NCBI GenBank assembly: GCA_964551975.1 | Contig: CAZKFI010000013.1 | Span: forward strand, 1-40,813 | Direction: 5' to 3' | DNA from: REEB426 sp964551975 | GTDB taxonomy: Bacteria; Actinomycetota; Actinomycetes; S36-B12 | DNA length: 40,813 nt | Shown: in pieces, positions 31,691 through 40,174 of the stretch | Layout: every line of letters starts with the position of its first letter | Numbering within the stretch: the first letter of the stretch is position 1 | The notes under the pieces: generated by a model | What the model saw: only the letters and a program-made list of their open reading frames with translations | Database searches by the model: none | What the model was told of the DNA's origin: nothing | Made by a program: the position numbers and the translations under genes

Positions 31691-32482
31691 TCAGCCTCCG
31701 CTAGCCCAGGTCAGAATTGCTGAAAACACAAATCCGGCGGCGCCAATGATGCCGGCCCAGCCCTTCACCGACCGTACGGCAATGGGAATCATTTCGTTGA
31801 TGACGACAACAAGGAGCGCCCCGGCAGCAATGGACTGAATCATCGCTTGGGTTGAGTCGGAAGCCCCAACCAGCAGGCTGTAGCCGATGGCAGAGAACAC
31901 TGCGCCGATGATGACGATGACTGAAAAGCGGAGCAACACCGAGCCAAGGGCGATCCCGCCGGCAAGGAGTGCTGCAGCGATACCGATGGCCTCTGGAATC
32001 GCCGCTATAAAGATCGAGCCAACCAAGGCGGCGGAGACGCCTACTGAAGCGGTGTGCAGGGTAAGGCCTACGGCTACGGATTCCGGAACCCCATCAATCA
32101 CCATGCCAACGGTGAGGTTGCGGGCCTCCTCCTTCGTCGCGCCATGCCCGGCTCCATGATCAGTGTCACTGGATTGCAGAACCTCGGCCTGAATAACCTC
32201 ACCAGGCTGCTCTTCTTTCTTCCCGCGTTCGAGTAGCCGGATGATGATGAAGTAGGCAGCACAGCCGATAGCTATGCCGAGCGCAGTGGGAAGCTCTCCG
32301 GCTTCCTCGTAGGCAACCGACACCAAATCAATGGACACTGCGGAGATGACCGCTCCGGCACCGAAGGCCATGAGACCACCCACGATGGCAGGTCTCTTGA
32401 GTTGGGGGAATTTCCAAACGAGTAGTGCGCCAATGATCAAGGCTGACTGCGCAATTGCTCCAAAGAGGGCAGCTTCAATCAC
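31691..32482 (-). CDS. ZIP-family divalent metal transporter
   Basis: Inner-membrane permease importing Zn, Fe or Mn, 263 aa, with about eight hydrophobic segments. A His-containing cytoplasmic loop (SDTDHGAGHGATKEEARN) lies between segments 3 and 4, followed by the metal-binding helix GMVIDGVPESVAVGL, where the usual His is replaced by Asp. The next metal helix has FIAAIPEAIGIAAALL with Glu, and another has VVINEMIPIAV. This is the pattern of prokaryotic ZIP proteins. The start is GTG 32482. It lies 40 bp downstream of the FUSC-type gene on the same strand, and may be transcribed with it. The metal cannot be deduced. Confidence 0.87.
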   Translation of the reverse strand: MIEAALFGAIAQSALIIGALLVWKFPQLKRPAIVGGLMAFGAGAVISAVSIDLVSVAYEEAGELPTALGIAIGCAAYFIIIRLLERGKKEEQPGEVIQAEVLQSSDTDHGAGHGATKEEARNLTVGMVIDGVPESVAVGLTLHTASVGVSAALVGSIFIAAIPEAIGIAAALLAGGIALGSVLLRFSVIVIIGAVFSAIGYSLLVGASDSTQAMIQSIAAGALLVVVINEMIPIAVRSVKGWAGIIGAAGFVFSAILTWASGG

Positions 32483-32522
32483 GTGGTGAACCTACACCCC
32501 AAGGAATTCACTGTCCCCAGAA

Positions 32523-33524
32523 TCAAGTGAGGCGCGAGCGCGACCTATCCACGAGCATCTCGGCGAATGGCGTAAATGCCAGCATGACGAGCATTGTTGC
32601 GGTCACACCAACCAATGTGGCGATAAGACGCTGCTGCGCCAACGCCTGAACCGGCGATCCCGAGCTTTCCAAGAGCACGATAGCGGGAGTCAAAAGTGAG
32701 GCGTAGAGCCAATAGGGACGATTCTGTAGGAGCAGGACGAACGCCGCGATGAGGAATATTGCGCCGACACAGAACAGCACCGGTCCCAATGGCAGCACCG
32801 CACCTAGGGCCATGGCAATAAGGAAACCGACGATAGTTCCGGCCGCACGTTGCCAGGCCTTCTTAAAGCCTGCACCAAGTGCCGGTTGAAAAACGACAAC
32901 AATGGTGAGGATGATCCACCCTCCCGTGTGACCGAGGTTGAGCGTCACAACGGCCCATGTGGCAAGCCCCACGAGAAACGCCAGAATCAGACTGAATGAC
33001 AACACCCGAATCGGATTGAGACCGGTGTGCTTGCGTGCGGGTAGGCGATGACGAAGGAAGTACATGATCAGCGTTGCCCAAAGGGCAGTTCCGAGGGAAA
33101 TTAGGGTCACGTAGAGCGGCGCTGTTACGCCAGCATCGGACTGCGGTGGCGACGCTGCAATGAACCCAAGAGCGATCACCGCCATGGTGAGTGCGTCGTG
33201 CAGTCCCGCCTTGGCCGCGTAGCCTCGCAGAAAGGCAGCAACGGCGAGAACGCCGGCCGCCAACAACGCACTATGCGCAGCCCAATCAGTAAGTCCACAA
33301 AGCAGGGCGAAGGGGGCAGCGATAATCAGGCCTGTTCGCCAGCCTGTACCGCCAACGCAGGCAAGGAATAGGGCAAGGCCGGTCAGTACTGAGATGTTGA
33401 CCCACTGACCCCATCCAAGACTCCACAGCAGAACCGCCGGTGCAAAGCCAGCAATCACCATCAGCGCAACACCTGCAACAAGAACCTTGACCTGTTGCCG
33501 TAGTGCGGTCACCACAGGATCCAA
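32523..33524 (-). CDS. FUSC-family (aromatic acid exporter-like) inner membrane protein
   Basis: Polytopic membrane protein, 333 aa, of the FUSC/YccS/AaeB type, with two bundles of about five hydrophobic helices separated by a polar loop (LRHRLPARKHTGLNPIRVLSFSL). The second bundle has WIILTIVVVFQPALGAGFKKAWQRAAGTIVGFLIA, which is the FUSC signature (VxxQPxxxxTxxRxxxRxxGTxxG). Some relatives export aromatic carboxylates. TTG 33524 is the likely start, with GGGAGG 9 bp upstream; GTG codons at 33515 and 33512 are alternatives. It diverges from the small lipoprotein gene. A link to the aromatic pathway 5-13 kb away is only a possibility. Confidence 0.8.
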   Translation of the reverse strand: MDPVVTALRQQVKVLVAGVALMVIAGFAPAVLLWSLGWGQWVNISVLTGLALFLACVGGTGWRTGLIIAAPFALLCGLTDWAAHSALLAAGVLAVAAFLRGYAAKAGLHDALTMAVIALGFIAASPPQSDAGVTAPLYVTLISLGTALWATLIMYFLRHRLPARKHTGLNPIRVLSFSLILAFLVGLATWAVVTLNLGHTGGWIILTIVVVFQPALGAGFKKAWQRAAGTIVGFLIAMALGAVLPLGPVLFCVGAIFLIAAFVLLLQNRPYWLYASLLTPAIVLLESSGSPVQALAQQRLIATLVGVTATMLVMLAFTPFAEMLVDRSRSRLT

Positions 33525-33578
33525 TCAGTGAGACCTCCCGTGAGTGGTCAAGTTCCGGCTATCGGTAGCGTGTCGCCT

Positions 33579-34021
33579 ATGAATANNNNNNNNNNAAGGC
33601 TGCTGCCGCCCTAGCGGCTCTCGCGTTCGTAACGACTGGCATTTTGGCCGGGTGCTCGTCTTCCGACGAGGCAAGTCCCGCGGCTTCATCGTCCATGGTC
33701 GGCGGAATGACCACCTGTGACGACGCCACCATATTAAAGGCGGTCCAACAACTCCAGGCCGCAGAAGATCCCAACGTTCAGGTGTTTCGAGTCGACGACC
33801 TGAACTGTGCTGACGGCTGGGCGGTGGTGCAGCCCACGGTCGGCACATCCGAGGACACTGCCGTCACCTACACCCAGATTTTCCAAGCGGAGGGGCAGTT
33901 CTGGATTCCCAAAGCGAGTCCCGACGTATGCGGCTCGATTGATGACAACGACATGACCGCCTATCCGGCTGACGCGCAGATTCCTGAGGCGCTCTACGCG
34001 GAAGGGTGTACCACCAACTAG
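33579..34021 (+). CDS. Small secreted lipoprotein, interrupted by an assembly gap
   Basis: Lipoprotein of about 145 residues whose signal peptide contains the ten N at 33586-33595. ATG 33579 gives Met-Asn-(A..) before the gap; after it the frame continues KAAAALAALAFVTTGILAGC, a perfect hydrophobic core and lipobox. The two sides fit one gene only if the real gap length is 2 modulo 3, so the ten N are a placeholder. The mature part has a Ser/Ala linker, then TTCDDATILKAVQQLQ, VDDLNCADGWAVVQPT, SPDVCGSIDDND and EGCTTN. Four cysteines suggest two disulphides. No family is recognised. A strong terminator hairpin follows directly. It diverges from the FUSC gene. Confidence 0.75.
33586..33595. other. 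Scaffold gap (10 N)
   Basis: Ten undetermined bases join two contigs inside the signal-peptide region of the small lipoprotein gene. The lengths of the reading frame on each side show that the true gap is not ten bases if the gene is intact. Confidence 0.98.
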
Positions 34022-34028
34022 TTCGACG

Positions 34029-34071
34029 TGCCAATCCCGGGCCTGCCGACATGGCAGGCCCGGGATTGGCA
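34029..34071. terminator. Strong hairpin terminator after the small lipoprotein gene
   Basis: A perfect 19-bp inverted repeat (34029-34047 and 34053-34071) with a 5-base loop GACAT, starting 8 bp after the lipoprotein stop. The stem is very G+C-rich. A short ATTTGT follows, so it fits an actinobacterial terminator with little U-tract, and it isolates the lipoprotein gene from the P450 gene downstream. Confidence 0.88.
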
Positions 34072-34189
34072 ATTTGTCGGGGCATCACTCCTGCCGACAC
34101 TGTTGGTAAAGCGTTTCCGACTCCCCTGGTGGGCACGCACATTAGTCTGAACCCGCAATTGGTGGCTCACTTCTAGGTGCGGGATCCTC

Positions 34190-35392
34190 ATGGAACAGTT
34201 GAGTGGATTTCTCAATCAAGTCGAGATCGATGAGGAAGAAGACGCTCGTCGTCGGGCCAACTTCCCAGCGGGAGCCGACGTGACACTGGCAGATCTCAGT
34301 GAGGCCGGGCGTGAGCATGTACTCGACGATCTTCGTGAACGTGAGCCGGTGACCTGGCTCCCAGACCTTGGCGGCTGGCTCATCACCGCGCGGGAGCCGG
34401 CCCGGCTGATGCTTCTACCCAAGTCTGGGGCAACTGTCGAGGCTCAACAGAACATGGTGCGCGCATCCCTTGGGCGCATGATGCTCACCGTTGATGGTGA
34501 TGAACACAAGCGCTACCGCCAACCTTTCGAAGTGCCGTTTCGAGCTCGAGAGACCGAACGCCTTTTCGCGGACTCAATTCGCACCTACGCCCGGGGGTTG
34601 ATTGCAAACATCACAGATCAGACCGAGTTGACGCAGGCTTTTGCCGCACCGTTCGCGGTTGGAGTCGCTGCGCAGGTGATTGGCCTTCCACTGGATGACG
34701 TTCGTTTGATTGACACCTTCTACGGTGCTTTTGCGGCAGCAATGGAATACTCCGGCGATCCTGAACCACTACAACGAGCAGAAGCTGCCCGAGCGCAGCT
34801 GACTGCGCTGCTCCTAGAAGGACTGGAGCGGTCCAAAGTCGTTGAGGAGTCCGAATTGACTCCGGAAGAAGTTGCGGCTCAGCTGCGAGTTGTGATGTTT
34901 GGGGCTATCGAAACCATTCAGGCTTCGGTTTTGACCACGCTGCTCCTCCTTTTGCAACATCCAGAATCCATGGCGCAGGTCCGTCAGGATCCGACGCTTC
35001 TAATTGGTGCAGTAGATGAAGCGATTCGCTGGATGCCACCGGTGGCCTTCATTGAGCGCTGGACGCGCGAGCCGTTGACGCTGGCCGGCGTAGAAATTGG
35101 TGAGCGCGAATTCATCGGAATCTCGGTAATCGCTGCGAACCGGGACCCCAGCACTTTTCCTGATCCGCTGCGATTCGATCTACATCGCGAGAATGCGCGG
35201 CTTGGGTTGAGTTTCTCCTCCGGTGAGCACCATTGCCTCGGTGTCCATCTGGCACGGATGCAGACGGTCATCGCCCTTGAAGAATTGCTCTCTGCCTGGC
35301 CGACGATTGAACTTGTTTCGGTCACGCCGGCAAGTGGCTTCGCCTTTCGTCGGCCGGCCGACATGGTGGTGGCCTTCACTCACGGGACCTAG
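34190..35392 (+). CDS. Cytochrome P450 (second, soluble class)
   Basis: Heme-thiolate monooxygenase, 400 aa. The heme loop is LSFSSGEHHCLGVHLAR with Cys349 as ligand. The K-helix ExxR is DEAIRWMPP. The I-helix is VMFGAIETIQAS: the usual (A/G)Gx(D/E)T(T/S) is GAIETI, so the second Gly is Ala and the second Thr/Ser is Ile, which may alter oxygen activation. The C-helix has MMLTVDGDEHKRYRQPF, as in many actinobacterial P450s. The ATG at 34190 lacks a strong ribosome site. No ferredoxin or reductase gene lies beside it. The MFS exporter 78 bp downstream suggests a modified compound that is then exported, which is inference. Confidence 0.9.
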   Translation: MEQLSGFLNQVEIDEEEDARRRANFPAGADVTLADLSEAGREHVLDDLREREPVTWLPDLGGWLITAREPARLMLLPKSGATVEAQQNMVRASLGRMMLTVDGDEHKRYRQPFEVPFRARETERLFADSIRTYARGLIANITDQTELTQAFAAPFAVGVAAQVIGLPLDDVRLIDTFYGAFAAAMEYSGDPEPLQRAEAARAQLTALLLEGLERSKVVEESELTPEEVAAQLRVVMFGAIETIQASVLTTLLLLLQHPESMAQVRQDPTLLIGAVDEAIRWMPPVAFIERWTREPLTLAGVEIGEREFIGISVIAANRDPSTFPDPLRFDLHRENARLGLSFSSGEHHCLGVHLARMQTVIALEELLSAWPTIELVSVTPASGFAFRRPADMVVAFTHGT

Positions 35393-35470
35393 GTGCCGTC
35401 GTGTCAGTGCACATCTTCTATCCACACCCTTGCTAGCCTCAAAGGCCTCAAGGTCTCCTGAGGAGAGCGC

Positions 35471-37033
35471 GTGACTAGCTACGAGACGGAACTGGCGGTG
35501 CTCTCGCGCAGCCAAGTACGCCGGGCTGTACTCACCGCATTTGTGGCGGCCTCCGCAATGATCCTCGCCCTCGGTACGTACGAGTTCATGATCATCCCCG
35601 CCCAGTGGGACATCGGGCTGACAGTGGACCAAGCAAACGCAGCCAACCTGATTCCCGCGGGCGCTGCACTGCTCGTTGTCTTCGCATCAAGTTCACTGTG
35701 CGACCGCCTCGGCTACCGGAGACTGCTCCTCTTCGGTGCCGGCTGCTACTCGCTCGGCGCGGTGTTGGTGACCCTCGCACCTGGGTTCTTCTTCCTGCTC
35801 GCCGGTCGCGCTCTCGGGGGCATTGGTGGCGTGACCATGGGCGTCGTCGGGCTCGCCATGGTCAATGCGATCTTTACCGACAGCACCTTGAGGGCCAAGG
35901 CTTTCGCCGCCTTCGCGGCGCTCCTTCCCGCTGTCTCTTTCGCGTTTCCACCATTGAGCGCAACGCTGGTCGAGTTCGTCAGCTGGCGTGCCGTGCCAGT
36001 CCTTTGGCTCGGACTCGGTGTACTCACCATTGTGCTTGCACTTGTCGCTGTCCCCGCGAAACTTGGTATCACCTCTTCAGTTGGATCCGAACTCATCACC
36101 CCACTAGTCGCAGGACTGGCTCTGGCGAGTCTCACTCTCGCCGCGGCGGTTGCCGGGACCAACATCAACGTTGCTGTGGTCCTTGTTGCGGCGTCACTCA
36201 TTGCGTTTGTCGCCTTCGTCCTACTCCGTAAGGTGGCACATCTGCGCGGACTCGACCTACGCCTGCTGCGCAGTCCGGGAGCCTGGCTCGTCATCTTCGC
36301 AACCATGCTGCTCTTCGGTGCCAACCTCTACTTCTTCACCAGCCTGCTCATCCAATACCGGTACTTCGATCCAGTGATCTTTGTTTCCGTGATCCTGTCA
36401 GCACCGGAGCTTTGTGCCCTGGCGGGCTGCTTCGTGAGCGGATGGGCTGCGGCCCGCTGGGGTGCACCGCGCACAGCAGGTGTGTTCATGCTGCTCGCGG
36501 GGCTTGCCTCATTTTTCGCCCTCACTGTCGACGGCGAAGCCGTCATCTATCACCCGGTAGCAGTGCTCTGCCTGGTGGCTTTCCCGAGTGCGGCCGCTGT
36601 GGGTCCGCTCACCCAAACCCTCATGGACATCGCTCCTTCTGATGGATCCAGCGCGCGAGCCGCGGTTCGCGACGCGCTGCAGAATCTCGGTGGCAGCTTG
36701 GGCGGGATTGTCGCCGGCCTAGTAGGACTCACGGCCTTCGTCTCGTACACCACTGGTGCGCTCACCGATGCAGGCCTACCAAAGGACCTGGCCGAACTTG
36801 TCGCCAACGAAATCGTTGAGGGTACCCATGTAAACGACCTCTCATCAGAGCCATGGATGCCACCGGACGTTGCCGACCTCATCGCAGGCTCACGTGATGT
36901 GCTCAACACCGGGCAGTCCGTCGCCTACTGGGGTGCTGCCGTAAGTGCCGGGATCATGTGCATCATTGGTGCTGCGCTGCTGTTCATCTACGTCCAAAAG
37001 GAGAAGCGCCGCTCCACTACCATCACCGTCTAG
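35471..37033 (+). CDS. MFS transporter, DHA2-like drug/metabolite exporter
   Basis: Polytopic inner-membrane secondary transporter, 520 aa, with about 14 hydrophobic segments as in the DHA2 group. The first cytoplasmic loop motif of MFS proteins appears as SSSLCDRLGYRRLLLFGAGCYSLGA, the RALGGIGGVTMGVVGLAMVN segment corresponds to helix 4, and a PLSATLVEFVSWRAVPVLWL segment fits the motif C / helix 5-6 region (GxxxxxxxWRxxF). A second half begins at RGLDLRLLRSPGAWLVIF. The protein carries an extra loop near residues 430-470 (TGALTDAGLPKDLAELVANE). The start is GTG 35471 with GAGGAG 5 bp upstream. It probably exports the product or substrate of the P450 gene upstream. Confidence 0.88.
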   Translation: MTSYETELAVLSRSQVRRAVLTAFVAASAMILALGTYEFMIIPAQWDIGLTVDQANAANLIPAGAALLVVFASSSLCDRLGYRRLLLFGAGCYSLGAVLVTLAPGFFFLLAGRALGGIGGVTMGVVGLAMVNAIFTDSTLRAKAFAAFAALLPAVSFAFPPLSATLVEFVSWRAVPVLWLGLGVLTIVLALVAVPAKLGITSSVGSELITPLVAGLALASLTLAAAVAGTNINVAVVLVAASLIAFVAFVLLRKVAHLRGLDLRLLRSPGAWLVIFATMLLFGANLYFFTSLLIQYRYFDPVIFVSVILSAPELCALAGCFVSGWAAARWGAPRTAGVFMLLAGLASFFALTVDGEAVIYHPVAVLCLVAFPSAAAVGPLTQTLMDIAPSDGSSARAAVRDALQNLGGSLGGIVAGLVGLTAFVSYTTGALTDAGLPKDLAELVANEIVEGTHVNDLSSEPWMPPDVADLIAGSRDVLNTGQSVAYWGAAVSAGIMCIIGAALLFIYVQKEKRRSTTITV

Positions 37034-37260
37034 TGCATCACTCCTATAGGCGTGGGTAAGGCCTGCAACGCATGGTCTTCCATTATTTCTGCACCCGCAC
37101 CGGTGGCAACCTTGCCTGCAGGTGCTGACTCGCGCTCTTCCAACTTTCCATTGGCATCCGTGGAAGGAGCATCTGCAGATTTATCGAAGATCTCACCGGG
37201 AGACTCGACTTCCTTGCGTGCATTCGTGCGATCAAGAACATCCTTGCTTGACGCATAATT
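37030..37260 (-). CDS. Possible small hydrophilic protein
   Basis: A 76-codon frame starting at GTG 37260 and ending inside the last codons of the MFS gene. The predicted product is hydrophilic and acidic, with segments such as RKEVESPGEIFDKSADAP and KLEERESAPAGKVATGAG and no cysteine. Composition looks protein-like, with few rare residues and no low-complexity runs. No ribosome site is clear and I recognise no family. A shorter frame on the plus strand (37052-37258) competes for the same DNA. It could also be non-coding. Confidence 0.3.
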   Translation of the reverse strand, partial: NYASSKDVLDRTNARKEVESPGEIFDKSADAPSTDANGKLEERESAPAGKVATGAGAEIMEDHALQALPTPIGVMH

Positions 37261-37530
37261 CACCGGTTGCAACACACACGCCCTAGCCCACACACATGGG
37301 CCGTGGTTGACATTGACTTCCCTGGTCCATCACCTGCAATACCCACGTGATTGCATGCGCAGTCTTTACCTGCGTGGGTTAACAAACGTCTCCTACACGC
37401 ATCGAGATTTTTCCAACTCGTCGTGAGGGAATCCCCTCACGACGATCTTCAAAACAAAGTTCTCCTCACTGATCTGCACATCGCGATGCGTGGTGCAGCT
37501 GAACTTTGCCAAAAGTGCCAGACTGCACTC
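37261..37530. other. Intergenic region before the S53 peptidase gene
   Basis: 270 bp without a convincing gene. It holds a 7-bp dyad ACCCACG/CGTGGGT (37341-37347 and 37373-37379) and the strong hairpin listed separately. The frame of the peptidase continues upstream to ATG 37351, but the 60 added residues do not look like a secretion signal, so this is probably leader and promoter DNA. Confidence 0.5.
37418..37445. promoter_or_regulatory. Perfect 12-bp stem hairpin upstream of the S53 peptidase
   Basis: A perfect inverted repeat (37418-37429 and 37434-37445) with a 4-base loop AATC, about 85 bp before ATG 37531. No U-tract follows on either strand, so it is not a typical terminator for either flanking gene. 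It may be a regulatory leader hairpin, a protein-binding palindrome or a terminator without a U-run. Confidence 0.6.
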
Positions 37531-39192
37531 ATGACCACTCCAGGACGCGCTAACCGCTTGCTACCAGTTGCAGCAGCCATTGGCCTACTCCTTTCAGGGA
37601 CACTGGCTGGATGCTCGACGGCAACGAACTCTTCAACCGACGAGCTGCTACCGGTTGCGATTGGGCTGAAGCGCGATCACGCTGGATTAGATAAGTGGCT
37701 TCAACAGGTGGCTGATCCAGGCAGTTCGAACTTTCTCAAAGTCCTGACCGCAGATGGCGTGGCAGCGCAGTTTGGTGCGGAATCAGACGCTGCCACTTCC
37801 GTCTTGGAGTCGCTGCAGGCACAGGGATTCGTTGGTGAAATCGATCCCAGTGGCTCGATCCTGATAGGGACTATGCCAGCGTCCAATGCTGAGTCATTCT
37901 TTCGGGTAAAGATCAAGCAGACCGAAGAAAACGGCGTCACCTACCTTGCGCCGGCCAAGGCCCCGAAGATTCCTGAGGAACTCAAAGGCGCGGTAACCGA
38001 GGTCGTGGGCCTAGCCCGAACCTTGTCACGGGCCGACGCGTCAAAGGGGCCTTCGTCGACACCTGATGTTGCCTCTGCTCAGTGCCCAGGCCTCGAGAAG
38101 GCGGTTTCACGCGTTCAGAAGATTTACGGTGCCGATGGGATGCGATCGTCGGGAATCGACGGCAGTGGTGTGACGATGGCCATCCTCGAGGTAGCGGCCG
38201 TGCCCACAATGTCCATCAAAGCAGCGGAGGCCTGCTCCGGGCTGATCATCCCGCCAGTTACGGCAACGCGGGTGGCAACTGCGCAGGATGATCACCTGAT
38301 TGCGGTCTCTACAGAACCGATCCTCGACATTCTCGCAGCGGCAGCGATGGCGCCGGGCCTGAAGGAAATTCGATCGTACGAGTTCGATCCCTACAGCTCG
38401 ATCGTCTTTCCACTGGCAGCAGTAGTTGGCGATGCCCTGCAACCTGGCGGACCTGACCTCCTGTCGGCCAGTATCGGCGTCTGCGAATCAAGGCAGGATC
38501 CCAGCACGCTCGCGGTGTCCGAGTGGCTACTGGCCGTTGGCTCAGCCGCCGGCCTCACCACCGTGGCTTCGGCTGGCGATACTGGATCTTCGGCGTGCGT
38601 GCCGTCTGAAGAGTCCGAGGCGATGCTGTATCCGGCCAGTTCGGCGTATGCGACAGCCATCGGCGGAACGAGCCTGGCGGGCGATGCTCCCAATGGCGAA
38701 AAGCAGGTCGTCTGGAATGCTGCCGGCAGTGCTGGTGGAGGCGCTCAAACCAGCAGCCTCGCGCGGCCCTGGTACCAGAAGTCGGTGCCAGGGCCCGACA
38801 ACCGAATCGTTCCGGATGTATCAAGCATTGCTGCGCCGAACCAGTTCCCACTGATTCCGTTCTGCGAAGCGTCAACCTGCCAGGTTCAGCGGGTGGGCGG
38901 CACCTCAGCGGGAGCGCCAACTGTTGCAGGTGGCTTCGCACTCATCCTTCAGCAGCTTCGACAGGAGCGAGGAAGCCAGAACCTTCGTCTCGGCATGACG
39001 AATCCGTTCCTGTACGCCCTTGCTCCCTCTCAATCGGCTGATCCATCGTCAGCATTAAGTGACGTCACCGAGGGCAATAATGACTTGTATGCGGTGGGCT
39101 GCTGCCAAGCGGCGGTTGGCTACGACGCTGCCAGCGGATTGGGCTGGATCAACTTCGGCGCACTCGCACGCGCGTACTCAACAGAAAGGTAG
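37531..39192 (+). CDS. Secreted S53-family serine carboxyl peptidase (sedolisin/kumamolisin-like) lipoprotein
   Basis: Exported acid-type peptidase, 553 aa. ATG 37531 gives a signal peptide with lipobox LAGC (Cys28), so the protein should be membrane-anchored. Residues 35-180 form the Pro-kumamolisin activation domain (LPVAIGLKRDHAGLDKWLQQVADPGSSNF, VAAQFGAESDAATSVLESLQAQGF). The catalytic domain keeps all key residues: Glu262 and Asp266 in STEPILDILAAAAMAPG, the oxyanion Asp350 in ASAGDTGSSAC, and Ser459 in VGGTSAGAPTVAGG. The calcium site is at SDVTEGNNDLYAVG near the C-terminus, followed by GYDAASGLGWINF. It is therefore predicted active after self-removal of the propeptide. No strong ribosome site is visible at ATG 37531. 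Confidence 0.9.
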   Translation: MTTPGRANRLLPVAAAIGLLLSGTLAGCSTATNSSTDELLPVAIGLKRDHAGLDKWLQQVADPGSSNFLKVLTADGVAAQFGAESDAATSVLESLQAQGFVGEIDPSGSILIGTMPASNAESFFRVKIKQTEENGVTYLAPAKAPKIPEELKGAVTEVVGLARTLSRADASKGPSSTPDVASAQCPGLEKAVSRVQKIYGADGMRSSGIDGSGVTMAILEVAAVPTMSIKAAEACSGLIIPPVTATRVATAQDDHLIAVSTEPILDILAAAAMAPGLKEIRSYEFDPYSSIVFPLAAVVGDALQPGGPDLLSASIGVCESRQDPSTLAVSEWLLAVGSAAGLTTVASAGDTGSSACVPSEESEAMLYPASSAYATAIGGTSLAGDAPNGEKQVVWNAAGSAGGGAQTSSLARPWYQKSVPGPDNRIVPDVSSIAAPNQFPLIPFCEASTCQVQRVGGTSAGAPTVAGGFALILQQLRQERGSQNLRLGMTNPFLYALAPSQSADPSSALSDVTEGNNDLYAVGCCQAAVGYDAASGLGWINFGALARAYSTER

Positions 39193-39314
39193 CCACGCGT
39201 TAGATCGAGGTATGCGCGAGCGGGGATTCCCTCAGAAAAGTTGAAGCTGAGACGACTGGGCATAGCGTGCTAAGTCGCAGGTCACTTCGGCCCTGCCAAG
39301 AAGGGATCCCCGAT

Positions 39315-40091
39315 ATGCGTATCACTCACCTCGCTACCTTGAGCCTAGGCGCAATAGTCGTCGCAGTCCTTGCAAGCGCATGCTCGACCCAGTCATCCAG
39401 TGGGGTGGCTCCCGCAGTGCAAGCCACTTCAGGAGGATTTGACAATTACTTCGATAGCAACCCGAACGGCGAAGACACGCTTGACGTCCTCACCGGTGGC
39501 TTCCCAACTACCCTCGGCGGATGCGTCGGGACCCTTGGCTTTAACCCGATATCCATCACCAACACCACCGACGCACCGCAGACTGCCACGTACACGATCA
39601 ACTCCGAACTCGGAGACGTCGTCACGGTGGCAGGAGCCACTGAGATCGAGGGCATCCAGAGTTGCGACAGCGTAGGCATGGGTGAAGTGGACAACGGCCA
39701 GATCACCGTTCCACCCGGTCAGACCTGGTCTGGCGGAGTTCTCGCGGCGGGTCAGAACGGCCCGGGCACCTGGTTGAACGACTCCAACCGCAATCTCTCC
39801 ATCGGCGGCGGCGATAACAATCAGTGGTACGACTTCTGGCTTCACACGGATGCGAACCAGTCCTTCCAGAACTGGGAGTTGAACTACTCCAACACTGGAG
39901 GAACCGATCCGAGTCAGAACCTTCAGGCTGGCCTGTTCAACGTGATGGAGTGCGCATCGGACTCCGACGCTCCCAACGCGCAGTACACGGTCACCAGCAC
40001 AATCGCGTCACCTTTCTCGAGCAATGCCCCCAACGCCTGGACGTTCAATGACAATCAACCAATCTGTTTCGCATTCTTGAACCCATCCTGA
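39315..40091 (+). CDS. Secreted lipoprotein of unknown function, beta-rich
   Basis: Predicted lipoprotein, 258 aa. ATG 39315 has AAGAAGGGA about 9 bp upstream. The signal peptide ends with the lipobox LASAC (Cys23), followed by a short Ser/Gln linker. The mature protein is rich in Asn, Thr, Gly and Asp, with strand-like segments ITNTTDAPQTATYTINSELGDVVTV, GQTWSGGVLAAGQNGPGTWLND and NQWYDFWLHTD. Four cysteines (GGCVG, QSCDS, MECAS, PICFA) could make two disulphides. The composition suggests an extracellular beta-sandwich. I recognise no family. It is 122 bp after the S53 peptidase gene on the same strand and is followed by a strong terminator, so the two may form one unit. Confidence 0.8.
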   Translation: MRITHLATLSLGAIVVAVLASACSTQSSSGVAPAVQATSGGFDNYFDSNPNGEDTLDVLTGGFPTTLGGCVGTLGFNPISITNTTDAPQTATYTINSELGDVVTVAGATEIEGIQSCDSVGMGEVDNGQITVPPGQTWSGGVLAAGQNGPGTWLNDSNRNLSIGGGDNNQWYDFWLHTDANQSFQNWELNYSNTGGTDPSQNLQAGLFNVMECASDSDAPNAQYTVTSTIASPFSSNAPNAWTFNDNQPICFAFLNPS

Positions 40092-40126
40092 TCCCGGCTG
40101 GCTGACAGCCCAAGAGTCCAGTTGAT

Positions 40127-40174
40127 CGCAGGCACGGCCATTGAGCCCCGCACAGGCTCTTGGCCGTGCCTGCG
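40127..40174. terminator. Large hairpin terminator after the last lipoprotein gene
   Basis: A perfect 14-bp outer stem (40127-40140 and 40161-40174) encloses an inner 5-bp stem GAGCC/GGCTC (40143-40147 and 40155-40159) with loop CCGCACA. It lies 35 bp after the lipoprotein stop. There is no clear U-run, as is common in actinobacteria. Confidence 0.82.

Noticed and set aside
35746..36324. Minus-strand frame of 192 codons inside the MFS gene
   Set aside because: Ala/Thr/Ser-rich shadow of membrane-helix codons; the plus strand is the real gene.
37351..37530. Upstream extension of the S53 peptidase
   Set aside because: It would place 60 unrelated residues before a good signal peptide and lipobox.
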